This document shows, piece after piece, positions 49,064 to 49,176 of a DNA stretch of 49,176 nucleotides. The first letter of the stretch is position 1. Every line of letters begins with the position of its first letter. The notes under the pieces were generated by a model that had not been told where the DNA came from, made no database searches, and saw nothing but the letters and a program-made list of their open reading frames with translations. This stretch comes from Sphaerisporangium perillae (GTDB lineage: Bacteria > Actinomycetota > Actinomycetes > Streptosporangiales > Streptosporangiaceae). The DNA lies in NCBI RefSeq assembly GCF_023276435.1, contig NZ_JALLPO010000055.1, positions 1 through 49,176 on the forward strand, in the 5' to 3' direction. The translations under genes and the position numbers were made by a program.

Positions 49064-49176
49064 TTAGCGGGAGCGCATGACCTCGCGCATGAGGCGGGCG
49101 GTCTCGCTCGGGGTCTTGCCGACCCGGACACCGACCTTCTCCAGCGCCTCCTTCTTGGCCTGCGCCGTACCCGCCG
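49064..49176 (-). CDS. sucD: Succinyl-CoA ligase alpha subunit, C-terminal end only
   Basis: The last 36 codons before TAA 49064-49066; the rest lies off the right edge. The visible sequence AGTAQAKKEALEKVGVRVGK, then 'TPSETARLMREVMRSR', is the typical SucD C-terminus (conserved GTA.AK..AL and TP.E). Converts succinyl-CoA to succinate with GTP or ATP formation in the TCA cycle. Its position next to DUF6350 and purN agrees with the actinobacterial core order. Confidence 0.85.
   Translation of the reverse strand, partial: AGTAQAKKEALEKVGVRVGKTPSETARLMREVMRSR

Noticed and set aside
48573..49080. Arg/Ser-repeat proteins on either strand across the 8-bp array
   Set aside because: An 8-bp repeat has no stops in several frames, so open frames are automatic; no ribosome-binding site or sensible N-terminus.

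Overview
The window is high-GC chromosomal DNA of an actinomycete, most likely a member of the Streptosporangiales or a close relative. The evidence is a strong G/C third-position bias, frequent GTG and TTG starts, several apparently leaderless regulator genes, and gene order. From memory, sucD / DUF6350 / purN-purH / folD / DUF3017 / trpS / YihY / D,D-carboxypeptidase with an SCO4848-type membrane protein / nucleoside ABC operon with cdd and deoA / add follows the core order of Streptomyces coelicolor around SCO4809-SCO4901, with extra genes inserted. I see no tRNA, rRNA, CRISPR array, insertion sequence or prophage.

Layout. 1-5.5 kb: a DUF222/HNH-type gene cut by the left edge, a possible coding relic, a PH-domain membrane protein, adenosine deaminase, a cupin and an AMIN-like lipoprotein. 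5.7-7.6 kb: a DHA2 efflux pump divergent from its MarR regulator. 7.7-15 kb: a nucleoside salvage operon of BMP lipoprotein, ABC ATPase, two permeases, cytidine deaminase and pyrimidine-nucleoside phosphorylase. 15-17.5 kb: an M20 amidohydrolase coupled to a GCS2-type ligase. 17.7-21.3 kb: SCO4848-like protein, D,D-carboxypeptidase, YihY protein and trpS. 21.4-29.3 kb: a secreted GDSL esterase, an ArsR/SRPBCC pair, a CBS-domain (CorC/HlyC) membrane protein, galE, a small secreted peptide, a DUF11 protein and a second DHA2 pump. 29.5-35.6 kb: the PadR regulator of that pump, a receptor kinase fused to an amino-acid-binding domain, isocitrate dehydrogenase, DUF3017, citrate synthase and an FHA-HTH protein. 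35.8-41.9 kb: Uma2, an NMT1-type ABC transporter and a divergent CitA/CitB-like two-component system. 41.9-49.2 kb: folD, a collapsed NarL-type two-component pair, purH, purN, a membrane protein, a UBP zinc finger, DUF6350 and the 3' end of sucD.

How the genes work together. The BMP operon should import nucleosides and feed cdd and deoA; add nearby extends this to purines. purN, purH and folD cover the one-carbon steps of purine synthesis. Three regulators (MarR, ArsR, PadR) each have a clear palindromic site beside their own start.

The most interesting locus is 30.0-35.6 kb. A Ser/Thr kinase with a GluB-like extracellular solute-binding domain sits beside two TCA-cycle genes and an FHA-domain protein. 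The parts resemble the mycobacterial GlnH/GlnX-PknG-GarA amino-acid-to-TCA control pathway, here with the sensor and kinase in one polypeptide. Other notable observations are a two-component pair gutted by an in-frame deletion, a 23-copy 8-bp tandem array right after the sucD stop codon, and a recurring habit of short tandem duplications at the 3' ends of genes.
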